Counted from the stretch's first letter, positions 25,462-35,040 are shown. The stretch is DNA of 64,000 nt from JAOAPY01 sp041492185 (GCA_041492185.1 JBGPWL010000003.1:46661-110660), one strand, 5' to 3'. Made by a program: numbers and translations. The notes: generated by a model from the sequence alone, not told the origin.

Positions 25462-26730
25462 ATGGTAACCAAAGCAGCCATTCAGGAAGAACTCAATCCT
25501 TTCAAGATTGCCAGGCAGCAGTTCAATAAGGCGGCCGATTATCTCGACCTGGACGAGTCGACGCGGCACGTTCTCAGCAACGCCAAGCGCCAGTTGATTG
25601 TCTCGATCCCGGTGAAGATGGACGGCGGCGACGTGCAGGTGTTCGAAGGTTATCGCGTCCAGCACAACATCGCGCGCGGGCCGGCGAAAGGCGGCATCCG
25701 CTATCACCCCAACGTCACGCTCGATGAAGTGAAGGCCCTGGCGTCGTGGATGACCTGGAAATGCGCGACCGTAGGCATTCCTTACGGCGGTGGCAAAGGC
25801 GGAGTCATTTGCGATCCGAAGAGCTTGTCAAAGGGCGAACTCGAGCGACTAACTCGGCGCTACGCTTTCGAGATAGCGCCGATCATTGGGCCTGACCGCG
25901 ACATTCCCGCACCCGACGTTTACACCGACTCGCAGACGATGGCTTGGATTATGGACACTATTTCCATGGTCCGCGGGCATACGGAACTGGGTGTGGTAAC
26001 TGGCAAGCCTCTGTCGCTCGGCGGTTCGCAGGGACGACATGAAGCCACGGCCCGAGGCGCGCTTTATACTCTGCGTGAAGCTTGCAACGTGCGCGGCGTG
26101 AAAATGAAGGACGCTCGCGTGGCGGTGCAGGGCTTTGGGAACGCCGGCTCGATCATCGCGCGTCTGCTCGCCGAAGACGGCGCGCGTGTTGTCGCGGTGT
26201 GCGATTCAAAGTGTGGTCTGTACGCTGAGAACGGGCTGGATATTCAAGCGGTGCTGAAACATAAAGAGGAAACGAGCTCGCTTCAAGGGTTCGCAGGCGC
26301 GAAGGAGATTGCCTCTAACGATGTGCTTGAAGTTGAGTGCGACATACTATGTCCGTCGGCGCTTGAGAACAGCATCACCGCGGCCAACGTCGGCAAGGTG
26401 AAAGCTAAGATCATTGCAGAACTGGCAAATGGGCCAACAACGCCAGCCGCTGACGAATTCCTCTTCAAATCAGGGGTCTTTCTGATTCCCGATATTCTGG
26501 CGAACGCAGGCGGCGTGACGGTCAGCTACTACGAATGGGTGCAGGATCAGTATTCGTTCTTCTGGTCGGAAAAACAGATCAACGAAACGCTGGAGCAGAC
26601 GATGAAGACGGCATTCAAGTCGGTGTATGAAACGGCGCAGCGCTATAAGACAGACATGCGCACCGGCGCTTACATTCTGGCCGTGGGCCGCGTGGCTGAA
26701 GCGACAAGAGTTCGAGGAATCTTTCCGTAG
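25462..26730 (+). CDS. gdhA: Glu/Leu/Phe/Val dehydrogenase (glutamate dehydrogenase)
   Basis: Oxidatively deaminates glutamate to 2-oxoglutarate or the reverse. The catalytic lysine region reads MTWKCATVGIPYGGGKGGV (about residues 93-111), the substrate region AKGGIRYHP is at 75-83, and the NAD(P) Rossmann motif is VAVQGFGNAGSIIARLL (about 218-234). Length 422 fits the hexameric family. The ribosome site ACAGGAG (25447-25453) precedes ATG 25462. The stop (26728-26730) overlaps the ribosome site of the TGA-containing arsC-like gene, so the two are probably co-transcribed. Confidence 0.95.
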   Translation: MVTKAAIQEELNPFKIARQQFNKAADYLDLDESTRHVLSNAKRQLIVSIPVKMDGGDVQVFEGYRVQHNIARGPAKGGIRYHPNVTLDEVKALASWMTWKCATVGIPYGGGKGGVICDPKSLSKGELERLTRRYAFEIAPIIGPDRDIPAPDVYTDSQTMAWIMDTISMVRGHTELGVVTGKPLSLGGSQGRHEATARGALYTLREACNVRGVKMKDARVAVQGFGNAGSIIARLLAEDGARVVAVCDSKCGLYAENGLDIQAVLKHKEETSSLQGFAGAKEIASNDVLEVECDILCPSALENSITAANVGKVKAKIIAELANGPTTPAADEFLFKSGVFLIPDILANAGGVTVSYYEWVQDQYSFFWSEKQINETLEQTMKTAFKSVYETAQRYKTDMRTGAYILAVGRVAEATRVRGIFP

Positions 26731-26744
26731 GAGGACACCTTACG

Positions 26745-27098
26745 GTGACAGGCAAGATTGTCGTCTACGAGAAACCCACTTGAACGAAGTGTCGCGAGCT
26801 GGATCGCTTGCTCCGTGAGAGTGGCATCGCGTTTGAGAAGGTAAACTACTACACCGCGCCGCTGACAAAAAAGAAGCTGACCGAGTTGCTGGCAAAGATG
26901 AAGCTTGGTCCGCGCGATATTTTGCGCACGAGCGAACCCGTGTATCGCGAACTCAAGCTGGGCAGGCGCGAGATCGCGGACGATGAGTTAATCGGTTTGA
27001 TGATCGAGCATCCGGATCTGATTCAACGTCCGATCGTCGAGCGCGGCAAGCGCGCAGTGTTGGGCCGGCCGACTGAGAATGTGAAAGCGCTGTTGTAA
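26745..27098 (+). CDS. ArsC/Spx-like oxidoreductase, probable selenoprotein (in-frame TGA at catalytic Cys)
   Basis: Read through one TGA, the frame encodes 117 residues with the thioredoxin-fold ArsC/Spx pattern: KIVVYEKPT, then TGA at codon 13 (26781-26783), then TKCRELDRLL. The family motif is PTCxKCR, so the TGA is exactly at the first, catalytic Cys of CxxC, giving UxxC. The rest is intact (FEKVNYYTAPLTKKKL, EPVYRELKL, HPDLIQRPIV, usual C-terminal Arg region) with no other stop. GTG 26745 is the start, with GGAGG (26730-26734) ahead. The TGA is followed by a bSECIS-like hairpin. Selenocysteine is the likeliest reading; a nonsense mutation is the alternative. Reading only from TTG 26808 would drop the active site. 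Confidence 0.8.
26792..26818 (+). promoter_or_regulatory. Candidate bacterial SECIS element
   Basis: Hairpin starting 8 bases after the TGA: 26792-26799 pairs with 26810-26818, with one bulged C at 26814 and one G-U pair, enclosing a 10-base loop (26800-26809, TGGATCGCTT). The loop begins 16 bases after the TGA and has G at its second position. Known bSECIS elements need a stem-loop just after UGA with a G in the first two loop positions, so geometry and base fit. Drawn by eye, without folding energy. Confidence 0.6.
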
Positions 27099-27106
27099 GA
27101 AAACTC

Positions 27107-27201
27107 TCCGTGCAACCTCTGTGTCCTCTGTGACTCTGTGGTGAAGTTTTCCGTTCGCCTTTTTCAACACAGAGGTCACTGAGACACCGAGAACACCGAG
27201 C
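27107..27201. repeat. CACAGAG-type palindromic repeat before radA
   Basis: Left arm words CCTCTGTGTCCTCTGTGACTCTGTGG (27116-27141, in two pieces), right arm ACACAGAGGTCACTGAGACACCGAG and a further CACCGAG (27167-27200). Imperfect inverted pairing. It ends only 7 bases before the TTG start of radA. Confidence 0.75.
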
Positions 27202-27207
27202 CAACCA

Positions 27208-28575
27208 TTGAAGAAACCACTGGACACAATCTTCGTCTGTCAAAACTGCGGCCATCAATCGCGCAAGTGGCTGGGAAAATGTCCAGAGTGCGGCGAGTGG
27301 AATTCGCTGGTCGAAGAACGCGCCCGCACCGCGAAGAAAGGAACTGCGCGCAACGGATTTCACTTGCGCGAAGTCGAAGCTGTCCCTTACGACGAAATCG
27401 AATCGCAGGACGACGTACGCATCCCGTCGGGTGTCACGGAATTCGATCGCGTGCTGGGCGGCGGCATCGTTCCCGGCACGCTCGTGCTGATTGGCGGCGA
27501 TCCGGGAATCGGCAAGAGCACACTGCTGTTGCAGGTGGCGGATAAACTGAGCGCCGGCGGCACGGTAGTCTTGTACATTTCCGGCGAAGAATCGGAACGC
27601 CAGATAAAACTCCGCGGCGAGCGACTCAATATTCAGGCTCACGATCTCTATCTGTTGCCCGAGACGAATCTCGAAAACATCTTTCACGAAGTCGAGCGCC
27701 TGAAGCCCGGAGCGATCATCGTCGATTCAATCCAAACGGTCTTCTCTTCGATGATCGAGTCGGCGCCCGGATCGGTTTCGCAGGTGAGGGAAGTCGCGCA
27801 CCAGTTTCTGCTGCTGGCCAAGAATCGCACGATTCCGGTTTTCCTGATCGGCCACATTACCAAAGATGGATCGATTGCCGGACCAAAAGCGCTCGAACAC
27901 ATCGTCGATACGGTTTTGTATTTCGAAGGCGAGCGGCATCACAACCATCGCATCGTGCGCGCGGCGAAGAATCGGTTCGGCGCGGCCAACGAAGTCGGAA
28001 TCTTCGAGATGACTGGCGCGGGACTCGTCGCCGTCGCGAATCCTTCAAAACTGTTTCTCGAAGAACGTCCCCAGAATGTCGCCGGCTCGGTGGTCACTGC
28101 TTGCATGGAAGGCACGCGACCGTTATTGGTTGAAGTGCAGGCGTTGGTGTCGAGTACGAAATACGGTACGGGCCGGCGCATGACGCAGGGCGTGGATCAA
28201 AATCGCGTCGCGCTCCTGATTGCGATGCTCGAGAGGCGCGCCGGTTTGCAATTGTTGGGTGACGATGTTTTTGTGAATATTGCCGGCGGATTAGAGGTCG
28301 ACGAGCCGGCCGCCGATCTCGGAGTGGTAGCGGCCATCGCGTCGAGTTTCAAGAATGCGCCGATCGATCCCACCACGGCCGTGTTCGGTGAAGTGGGATT
28401 GACAGGCGAAGTGCGCGGCACGATGCAGCCTTCGGTGCGCGCGCGCGAGGCGCAGGCGCTGGGTTTCGAGAAGATCATAATGCCGGCGTCGAACACGTTC
28501 GGCCTCGAGCGCATGCTCGGCGTTCGCGTTGTCGGTGTGCGATCTGTTGATGAAGCACTCGCTGAGTTGTTTTAG
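27208..28575 (+). CDS. radA: DNA repair protein RadA/Sms
   Basis: RadA is a RecA-like, DnaB-type helicase that extends recombination intermediates. It has a C4 zinc finger (Cys11, Cys14, Cys25, Cys28), Walker A GGDPGIGKST at residues 96-105, the family KNRFG motif (KNRFGAANEVG, about 253-263), and a C-terminal Lon-like domain (GRRMTQGVDQNRVALLIAMLE onward, seen as QGVDQNRVALL). Length 455 is normal. The start is TTG 27208, needed for the MKKPLDTIFVCQNCG N-terminus; it lies immediately downstream of a palindromic repeat. Another repeat follows the stop. Confidence 0.95.
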   Translation: MKKPLDTIFVCQNCGHQSRKWLGKCPECGEWNSLVEERARTAKKGTARNGFHLREVEAVPYDEIESQDDVRIPSGVTEFDRVLGGGIVPGTLVLIGGDPGIGKSTLLLQVADKLSAGGTVVLYISGEESERQIKLRGERLNIQAHDLYLLPETNLENIFHEVERLKPGAIIVDSIQTVFSSMIESAPGSVSQVREVAHQFLLLAKNRTIPVFLIGHITKDGSIAGPKALEHIVDTVLYFEGERHHNHRIVRAAKNRFGAANEVGIFEMTGAGLVAVANPSKLFLEERPQNVAGSVVTACMEGTRPLLVEVQALVSSTKYGTGRRMTQGVDQNRVALLIAMLERRAGLQLLGDDVFVNIAGGLEVDEPAADLGVVAAIASSFKNAPIDPTTAVFGEVGLTGEVRGTMQPSVRAREAQALGFEKIIMPASNTFGLERMLGVRVVGVRSVDEALAELF

Positions 28576-28580
28576 GAGAT

Positions 28581-28645
28581 TCGTGTAATTTCGTGGATCG
28601 TTGTCTTTTCTATCAACGAGGAGAACGATCCACGAAATCACACGA
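28581..28645. repeat. Palindrome, CACGAAATCACACGA family
   Basis: 22-bp inverted repeat with one mismatch: 28581-28602 with 28624-28645, 21-base loop. It begins 6 bases after the radA stop codon, so it is probably transcribed as the 3' hairpin of radA. Confidence 0.9.
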
Positions 28646-28714
28646 AATGACGCGAAACAGAGCGATTTCCCGATCGTGCGAGAAAGTGGTATTTACAGAC
28701 TTCAATAGCAGATC

Positions 28715-31282
28715 ATGAATCGAAAACTGGCAATCATCACCACTCTTGTTTCTATTCTCTCAATTCTTCTCCTCACCGCCATCGCCAATGCGCAGGAGCG
28801 GCAGCGGCGCGTTGACGATCCTGACGATGAGGAAGATCTCAATCGCGAGTTGTGGGAGTTTGCGAAGAAGACTCCCTACGACGAAATCCTGTCTTACGTA
28901 ACCGCCGCGCAACGGCTGTCGAAGGCGACACAAACGGCCGAAGTCGAATTGCCGAACGGTTGGCGGATTGCTCCCGCGGGCACGCAGGTCGAAGTCGCTC
29001 GTCTGCCTTACGAAGCAGTTCCGTTTGCCGGCAAGATCGTAGTTCTGGGAACTGGTTACTACTACCACGAGCCGCAGGAAGTGTCGGTTGTGGACACCGA
29101 ATCGGGCCAGGTCGTGAAGACCATTCGTCTCCAGTCGCTTTTCCCGAGCGCGCAGGTCGGTCTCGACGGCGATCTGTACATCAGCGGCGGTTACGACGAC
29201 AAAGTCTATCGAGTTGATAAGCAATTCAACGTAGTCCGCGAATACAAAATTGGTGGCTATGGCGGCGGTCTGGCCGCGCTCGATGCGAAACATCTCGCGG
29301 TCGGTTACCTGGCGATCAAAAATACTGCGGGAAACTATTTTGGCGGCAAGCTGGCGATTCTCAACACTGAAACCGGGAACGTCGAGCGCGAAGTCGCTGT
29401 CGGTTATTTTCCTTATGCGGTGCGCAACATCAAGGGCCGCCTGTACGTCACGCTGCTTGGCGAAGATAAGTTACTCGTCTATAGCCCTGATCTGAAACTG
29501 CTGAAGTCGATAGTTGTCGGGCGCACGCCGCAGGAAATGTGTACCGACGGAAAGAATCTTTATGTAGTCAACACCGGCTCGGACAGTCTTTCTGTAGTCG
29601 ACACGCGCAGCAACAAAATCACCTCCACGATCGCGCTGGCGGCGAAGGAGACGCGCTTTGGCACGACGCCATCTTCCTGTGCGCTGGACGCGAATCGACT
29701 GTACGTCACGCTGGCCGGAACAAATGCCGTTGCCGTGCTCGACAGGCGCACAAACAAACAAGTGGCGCTCGTGCCTACGGGATGGTATCCCACAAAAGTT
29801 CTGGTCAACGACAAGCAACTGCTGGTTGTAAGCGCGAAGGGAATTCGCGCGCGGCGCCCCAATCCGAAAGGTCCGCAACCGAGCGGACCGAGCCGCGAAG
29901 GCGATTACGTGCTGACGTTGCTGAAAGGCACGCTCTCGATCATTCCCAAGAACGACGTGCAGAAGAATGCCGTGGCCTGGACCAAACAGGTTAACGCCGG
30001 CTCGCCGATCTATAGTCCAAAGGAAGGCTTCAAGCTGCCGATTCGCTACATCTTTTACATCATCAAAGAAAATCGCACTTACGATCAGATCCTTGGCGAT
30101 CTGGGACGAGGCAATGGTGATCCCTTGCTGACACTTTTTGGGAAAGACATCACACCGATTCATCATCAGCTCGCCAGCGAGTTTGTCACGCTCGACAATT
30201 TTTTCGTTAATGGCGAAATGAGCGTGCTGGGTCATGCCTTCACTACCAGCGGGTACGCGAGCCCGTTTGTAGAATGGCTTGGCAATACGAGTTATTCTTA
30301 TCGTTGGAAGGGTTATCCGTTCGGCACAGTTCCCGCCACCGCGTCGCCCGCTTATCTGTGGGACATCCTCGACGAAAAAGGCGTTGACTATCGCATCTAC
30401 GGCGAAAACTATTTCTTGTTCACGCGCGCCTACAAGATTTTCACAGAGCTCTATGGAGTTGAGAGCGAACTGGCAAAGAAGTTTTACGACAAAACGATCG
30501 CTGCCGCTGCCGGCGAAGATCGCGGCCAGGAATTCAACAACCTCGCGACGCCATACGCAGGCCAGGCGAACACAGTTGACGATGCGTATCAATTGCTGGC
30601 TAACTCGGAGTTCAGGAGCGCGTTGTCGCACTTTCTCACGGGAGACGAGGCCTTCGCGCAAGCAGTCACGCGTGACGATCGTCTGCGCCATCGTTTCGCT
30701 GAATATCTAACGCACTATCCGTTCAGCTTCCGCTCGTGGGACCTGAAAGTTTCGGATTTGGATCGCGTCCGCGAGTGGAAAAAGGACTTTGACGCGCAAC
30801 TAAAGCTCGGCAGGGTGGCGCAGCTTCATTACATCTGGCTGCCTAACGATCACACGGATGGCGCGAGCAAGAAAATTCTCGACCCGTTTCAATTCCTGGC
30901 GCAGAACGATTCGGCGCTCGGGCGCATCGTGGAAACAATTTCGCATAGTCCGATCTGGAAAGAATCGCTGATTCTGGTCGAAGAGGATGATGCGCAGAAT
31001 GGACCCGATCATGTTGATGCGACGCGCACGGTGGCATTGGCCGCCGGACCATATGTGAAGCGCGATGCAGTGATCAGCGATCGCTACGATCAGCTCAGCA
31101 TGTTGCGCACTATTGAAATTTTGCTGGGTTTGAATTCGCTCAACTTGAGCGAGCGTTTGGCCGTGCCGATGTTTGGGATCTTTACCGACAAGCCTAACTA
31201 CGAACCCTTTGTTCCGGTTGCGCCGTCAAGCCGTCTGGCGCCCGACGATCGGGTGCGAGACCAGCAGCTCGCGCGGCCATAA
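28715..31282 (+). CDS. Secreted YncE-like beta-propeller fused to an alkaline-phosphatase-superfamily phosphoesterase
   Basis: 855 residues. Signal peptide 1-26 (IITTLVSILSILLLTAIANA). Residues about 60-400 form a YVTN/YncE-type seven-bladed propeller with repeated VVDT.SGQVVKT-like and YVVNTGSDSLSVVDTRS blades. From about 440 (IFYIIKENRTYDQILGDLG) to the end is a phosphoesterase domain of the acid phosphatase/phospholipase C type, with FVTLDNFFVNGEMSVLGHAF, IWLPNDHT and LILVEEDDAQNGPDHVDATR, where the Asp and His metal ligands lie. This two-domain combination is a known annotation class; substrate unknown. ATG 28715 has a weak ribosome site. The following gene starts 23 bases downstream. Confidence 0.9.
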   Translation: MNRKLAIITTLVSILSILLLTAIANAQERQRRVDDPDDEEDLNRELWEFAKKTPYDEILSYVTAAQRLSKATQTAEVELPNGWRIAPAGTQVEVARLPYEAVPFAGKIVVLGTGYYYHEPQEVSVVDTESGQVVKTIRLQSLFPSAQVGLDGDLYISGGYDDKVYRVDKQFNVVREYKIGGYGGGLAALDAKHLAVGYLAIKNTAGNYFGGKLAILNTETGNVEREVAVGYFPYAVRNIKGRLYVTLLGEDKLLVYSPDLKLLKSIVVGRTPQEMCTDGKNLYVVNTGSDSLSVVDTRSNKITSTIALAAKETRFGTTPSSCALDANRLYVTLAGTNAVAVLDRRTNKQVALVPTGWYPTKVLVNDKQLLVVSAKGIRARRPNPKGPQPSGPSREGDYVLTLLKGTLSIIPKNDVQKNAVAWTKQVNAGSPIYSPKEGFKLPIRYIFYIIKENRTYDQILGDLGRGNGDPLLTLFGKDITPIHHQLASEFVTLDNFFVNGEMSVLGHAFTTSGYASPFVEWLGNTSYSYRWKGYPFGTVPATASPAYLWDILDEKGVDYRIYGENYFLFTRAYKIFTELYGVESELAKKFYDKTIAAAAGEDRGQEFNNLATPYAGQANTVDDAYQLLANSEFRSALSHFLTGDEAFAQAVTRDDRLRHRFAEYLTHYPFSFRSWDLKVSDLDRVREWKKDFDAQLKLGRVAQLHYIWLPNDHTDGASKKILDPFQFLAQNDSALGRIVETISHSPIWKESLILVEEDDAQNGPDHVDATRTVALAAGPYVKRDAVISDRYDQLSMLRTIEILLGLNSLNLSERLAVPMFGIFTDKPNYEPFVPVAPSSRLAPDDRVRDQQLARP

Positions 31283-31305
31283 GACCACACCGCGAGGAAA
31301 ACACC

Positions 31306-34300
31306 ATGTGCAAATCGATTATGCTCCGCCGTCTAACCACAGTTGCCGCACTTTTTGTTCTCGTGCTTGCCACTTGGAATTCTCAAACCCGTTCGTACGC
31401 GCAGCAACCGGCCGAAACGCCGAGAGGTTGGGGCGGACTAAACGATCCGCCTGAGCTGAAGAGTTTGAAGTATCGCTCAATCGGGCCGGCTTGGGGCGGA
31501 CGCGTTGCACGCGCAGCGGGCGTGCCCGGCGATGCGAACACTTATTACGCTGCGAGCGCGTCAGGTGGCGTCTGGAAATCAACGGACGCAGGGCTGACAT
31601 GGAAATCGATCTTCGATGACCAACCGATCTCTTCGATCGGCTCGATTGCGATCGCGCCTTCCGATCCGAATGTGATCTACGTCGGTTCCGGCGAAGCGAA
31701 CATTCGCGGCAATGTCGCGGCGGGAAATGGAATCTACAAATCGATTGATGCCGGCAAGACCTGGACGCACGTTTGGAAACAGGAAGGACAGATCGGCACG
31801 ATGGTAGCGGATCCGCGCAACGCGGACGTCGCGTTTGCGGCAGTGTTGGGTCATGCCTTTGGTCCAAATCCGGAACGCGGCGTGTATCGCACGAAGGATG
31901 GCGGCAAGACCTGGCAACAAGTGTTGAAGAAAGACGAGAACACGGGCGCGTCGGATGTGGCGCTTGATCCCTCGAATCCAAATATTGTGTTCGCCGGTTT
32001 GTGGCAGGCGCGTCGGAGGCCGTGGGAATTGACCAGTGGCGGACCCGGCAGCGGACTTTATGTTTCGCGCGATGGCGGCGATACGTGGAAGCAACTCACC
32101 GAGAAAGGATTGCCTAAAGGAATATGGGGAAAGATCGGAATTGCAGTTGCGCCTTCCGATGGCAATCGTGTTTACGCGTTGATTGAAGCTGAGGAGGGCG
32201 GGTTCTTTCGTTCCGATGACGGCGGCGACTCGTGGACGCGCGCGAGCGCCAACCGATTGCTGCGGCAGCGCGCGTGGTACTACTCAACGATCACTGTCAA
32301 TCCGACGAATCCAAATGAGGTCTGGTGTCCGCAGGTGCCGATGCTCAAGAGCATCGACGGCGGCAAGACGTTCACGATCGTGCGCGGCATTTCGCACGGC
32401 GACAATCACGATCTCTGGATCGATCCAAAGAACCCGAAACGCATCATCGATTCTGATGACGGCGGCGTAAATATTTCCGTCGATGGCGGCGAGACCTGGT
32501 ACGCACCCGCGCTGCCGATTGGCCAGTTCTATCACGTCTCGGCTGACACGCGCGTGCCGTTTCACGTTGCCGGAGCGTTGCAGGACATCGGCACGGCGCA
32601 GGGACCAAGCAACAGTTTGAAGGGTGGCGGCATACGCAACACTGACTGGTATCGCGTTGGCGGCGGCGAAGCGGGCTGGGTTGTTTCGGACACTTCAGAT
32701 CCAAACATTGTCTACGCCGGCGAGTATGGTGGCTATATTTCGCGTTTCGATTATCGCACTCATCAGGCGCGCAACATGGGCATCTATCCGGAAGATCCTT
32801 CGGGTCACGGCGCCGAAGACTTGAAGTATCGTTTTCAATGGACCGCGCCGATCGCTACTTCGCCGCACGATGCGAAGGTGATCTACCACGGCGGCAACGT
32901 GCTCTTCAAAACTTCAAATGGCGGGCTAACCTGGACGGCAATCAGTCCTGACCTGACGCGCAACGACAAGTCGAAACAGAAATGGTCGGGCGGGCCCATC
33001 AGCGGCGACAATACCGGCGTTGAAATTTACGACACGATCTTTGTCATCGCTGAATCACCAGCACAGAAGGATCTGATCTGGGTCGGCAGTGACGATGGAC
33101 TCGTTCACGTGACGCGCGATGGTGGCAAGAACTGGAAGAATGTGACTGCGGCAATGAGCGGGATACCTGAATGGGGAACGATCGATATGATCGAACCTTC
33201 GCGCACGGAGGCTGGCACCGCATACGTTGTTGTCGACGCACACCGGCTCGACGACATGCACCCGTATCTGTACAAGACGACCAATTTTGGCGAAACGTGG
33301 GTGCGTCTGGACAACAAGCTGCCGCAGGACGTTTATCTACATTCGGTTCGCATCGATCCTGCGAATCCGGAGATTCTCTATCTCGGCACGGAGCGGGGCG
33401 TGGCGTTTTCAACTGACGCTGGCGCTTCGTGGCATTCGCTGAAATCTAATTTACCGACCGTCGCGGTTCACGATCTGGTGGTGAAAGACAACAGTCTGGC
33501 GCTGGGAACCCACGGACGCTCATTCTGGATCTTCGATCACCTTTCGGTGATTCGCGATTTGTCGCCGAAGATCACGAGCGCCGCGATCGCTATGCCTTCC
33601 TCGCCGGATGCGATTCGCTGGCGCTATTACGGTGCGCCCGGGGACAAGTGGTCAGGCGAAAATCCGCCGCGTGGCGCGGTGATTTATTATTGGCTGAAAG
33701 AAGCCACCAAGGATGAAGTCAAGATCGAGATCCTCGATGCAGGAAACGTCGTCAACACACTAAGCAGCAAACCAAAGACGCCGTTCGGCACCGGAGACAA
33801 TACCACGCAGGCGCAAGAGGCCGCGAAGAAAGCTGCGTTATCCACCGAACCCGGTTTGCATCAAGCCGTCTGGGATTTGACATACGAAGGCGCGACATTG
33901 ATCCAAGACGCCAAACTCGATGCCGGCGATCCGGACATCGGGCCAATGGCGTTGCCGGGAAATTACACCGCGCGTCTGACTGTTGGTGGCAAATCGGCGA
34001 CGACGGTGCTGAGACTTCTGCCCGATCCACGCGTGTCGGTGACTGACGATGACCTGAAGGCCCAACTAGCGATGGCTTTGACCGTGCGTGAGGACATAAA
34101 TCGGTTGACGCGCGTCGTCAGGCAGCTTCGCTCCGTGCGACAGCAACTCGCCGCGCGCAACGATCTCCTGAAGGGTAATGCGAAAGCGACTGAGCTAATC
34201 AGGGATTCGGAATCGCTCATCGCCAAGCTTGACGTGTTCGAGGCGAACATTCAGAACCCGAAAGCCGAAGTCGTTTATGACATTCTGGCAATGCGCGGCG

Positions 34301-34521
34301 GCGCCAAGCTCTATTCGCGTCTCTCGTTTTTGTACGACGCGATCACGGATAGCGACGGCCCGCCAACGCAGGGCATGCGTGAAGTTTATGCCGACGAGAA
34401 AAAGGAACTCGATGGCTACGACGCAGAGTTCAAGCGATTGATCGCGAGCGATCTCGCGCAGCTTAACGACGGGGCGAAGCGCCTCGACTTTCCCATCGTG
34501 ATTGTGCCGGAAGGGAAGTAG
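31306..34521 (+). CDS. Large secreted BNR/sortilin-like beta-propeller protein (paralog 1)
   Basis: 1071 residues. Signal peptide about 1-32 ending SYAQQ. The body has many BNR (Asp-box) blades of the type S.DGG.TW, for example YKSIDAGKTWTHVW, YRTKDGGKTWQQVL, YVSRDGGDTWKQLT and RSDDGGDSWTRA, typical of VPS10/sortilin and two-propeller glycosidase-like folds. DNHDLWIDPKNPKRIIDSDDGG is a conserved central strip (HDLWIDP). A C-terminal region (from about 755) holds a beta-sandwich plus helices (VREDINRLTRVVRQLR). Often labelled glycosyl hydrolase, but no catalytic residues can be assigned. GAGGAAA precedes ATG 31306. Two paralogs lie in the window at 35184 and 44480. Confidence 0.88.
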   Translation: MCKSIMLRRLTTVAALFVLVLATWNSQTRSYAQQPAETPRGWGGLNDPPELKSLKYRSIGPAWGGRVARAAGVPGDANTYYAASASGGVWKSTDAGLTWKSIFDDQPISSIGSIAIAPSDPNVIYVGSGEANIRGNVAAGNGIYKSIDAGKTWTHVWKQEGQIGTMVADPRNADVAFAAVLGHAFGPNPERGVYRTKDGGKTWQQVLKKDENTGASDVALDPSNPNIVFAGLWQARRRPWELTSGGPGSGLYVSRDGGDTWKQLTEKGLPKGIWGKIGIAVAPSDGNRVYALIEAEEGGFFRSDDGGDSWTRASANRLLRQRAWYYSTITVNPTNPNEVWCPQVPMLKSIDGGKTFTIVRGISHGDNHDLWIDPKNPKRIIDSDDGGVNISVDGGETWYAPALPIGQFYHVSADTRVPFHVAGALQDIGTAQGPSNSLKGGGIRNTDWYRVGGGEAGWVVSDTSDPNIVYAGEYGGYISRFDYRTHQARNMGIYPEDPSGHGAEDLKYRFQWTAPIATSPHDAKVIYHGGNVLFKTSNGGLTWTAISPDLTRNDKSKQKWSGGPISGDNTGVEIYDTIFVIAESPAQKDLIWVGSDDGLVHVTRDGGKNWKNVTAAMSGIPEWGTIDMIEPSRTEAGTAYVVVDAHRLDDMHPYLYKTTNFGETWVRLDNKLPQDVYLHSVRIDPANPEILYLGTERGVAFSTDAGASWHSLKSNLPTVAVHDLVVKDNSLALGTHGRSFWIFDHLSVIRDLSPKITSAAIAMPSSPDAIRWRYYGAPGDKWSGENPPRGAVIYYWLKEATKDEVKIEILDAGNVVNTLSSKPKTPFGTGDNTTQAQEAAKKAALSTEPGLHQAVWDLTYEGATLIQDAKLDAGDPDIGPMALPGNYTARLTVGGKSATTVLRLLPDPRVSVTDDDLKAQLAMALTVREDINRLTRVVRQLRSVRQQLAARNDLLKGNAKATELIRDSESLIAKLDVFEANIQNPKAEVVYDILAMRGGAKLYSRLSFLYDAITDSDGPPTQGMREVYADEKKELDGYDAEFKRLIASDLAQLNDGAKRLDFPIVIVPEGK

Positions 34522-34539
34522 CATCCAAGGATCAACGCA

Positions 34540-35040
34540 ATGCCGATCAAACCCAGTTGGCAAGGTCGCGTCTTCGAGGACTTCGAAATCGGAGACGTGT
34601 ACGAGCATCGGCTGGGCCGCACCGTCACGCAGGCCGACAACATCTGGTTCACGCTGTTGACCCTAAACACGAATCCGATCCACTTCGATAGTCATTACGC
34701 TTCGCAAACTGAATTCGCCCGGCCGCTGGTCGATTCGACTTTTACTTTGGCGCTCGTGACTGGATTGTCAGTCAGCGACGTTTCGCAGAACGCGATCAAC
34801 CTCGGTTGGGAATCGGTGAAACTTCCCGCGCCCGTTTTTGAAGGCGACACGATCTATGCGCGCAGCGAAATCGTCGAGAAGCGTGAGTCGCGCTCGCGTC
34901 CGACGATGGGAATTGTGCGACTGCGCACGACGGGAATGAACCAGCGCGGCGAGACGGTGATCGAATTCATCCGCACGATCATGGTTTACAAGCGCGAGCA
35001 CACGCCGCAGGATTTCCGCCCGCGCGACGCGATTGATTAG
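34540..35040 (+). CDS. MaoC family dehydratase
   Basis: 166-residue hot-dog enzyme of the MaoC/mesaconyl-CoA hydratase-like group. FEDFEIGDVYEHRLGRTVTQADNIWFTLLT starts the domain (core piece GRTVTQADNIWFT), NTNPIHFDSHYA has the catalytic Asn/Asp-x-x-x-x-His geometry (about 46-57), and EFARPLVDSTFTLALVTGL follows; GDTIYARSEIVEKRESRS is the second hot-dog strand. It probably hydrates or dehydrates a CoA thioester. It lies 18 bases after paralog 1 and could be part of that transcript; no clear metabolic partner nearby. Confidence 0.88.
   Translation: MPIKPSWQGRVFEDFEIGDVYEHRLGRTVTQADNIWFTLLTLNTNPIHFDSHYASQTEFARPLVDSTFTLALVTGLSVSDVSQNAINLGWESVKLPAPVFEGDTIYARSEIVEKRESRSRPTMGIVRLRTTGMNQRGETVIEFIRTIMVYKREHTPQDFRPRDAID

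Noticed and set aside
26808..27098. ORF starting at TTG 26808 as an independent 96-residue gene
   Set aside because: It begins inside the conserved domain and lacks the active site; the upstream in-frame start with TGA read-through explains the sequence.
29471..30691. 406-codon ORF on the minus strand, and similar long antisense ORFs (739-1599, 58823-59806, 45644-46153)
   Set aside because: They lie opposite well-supported genes, lack ribosome sites and have Arg/His-rich compositions typical of antisense reading in GC-rich DNA.
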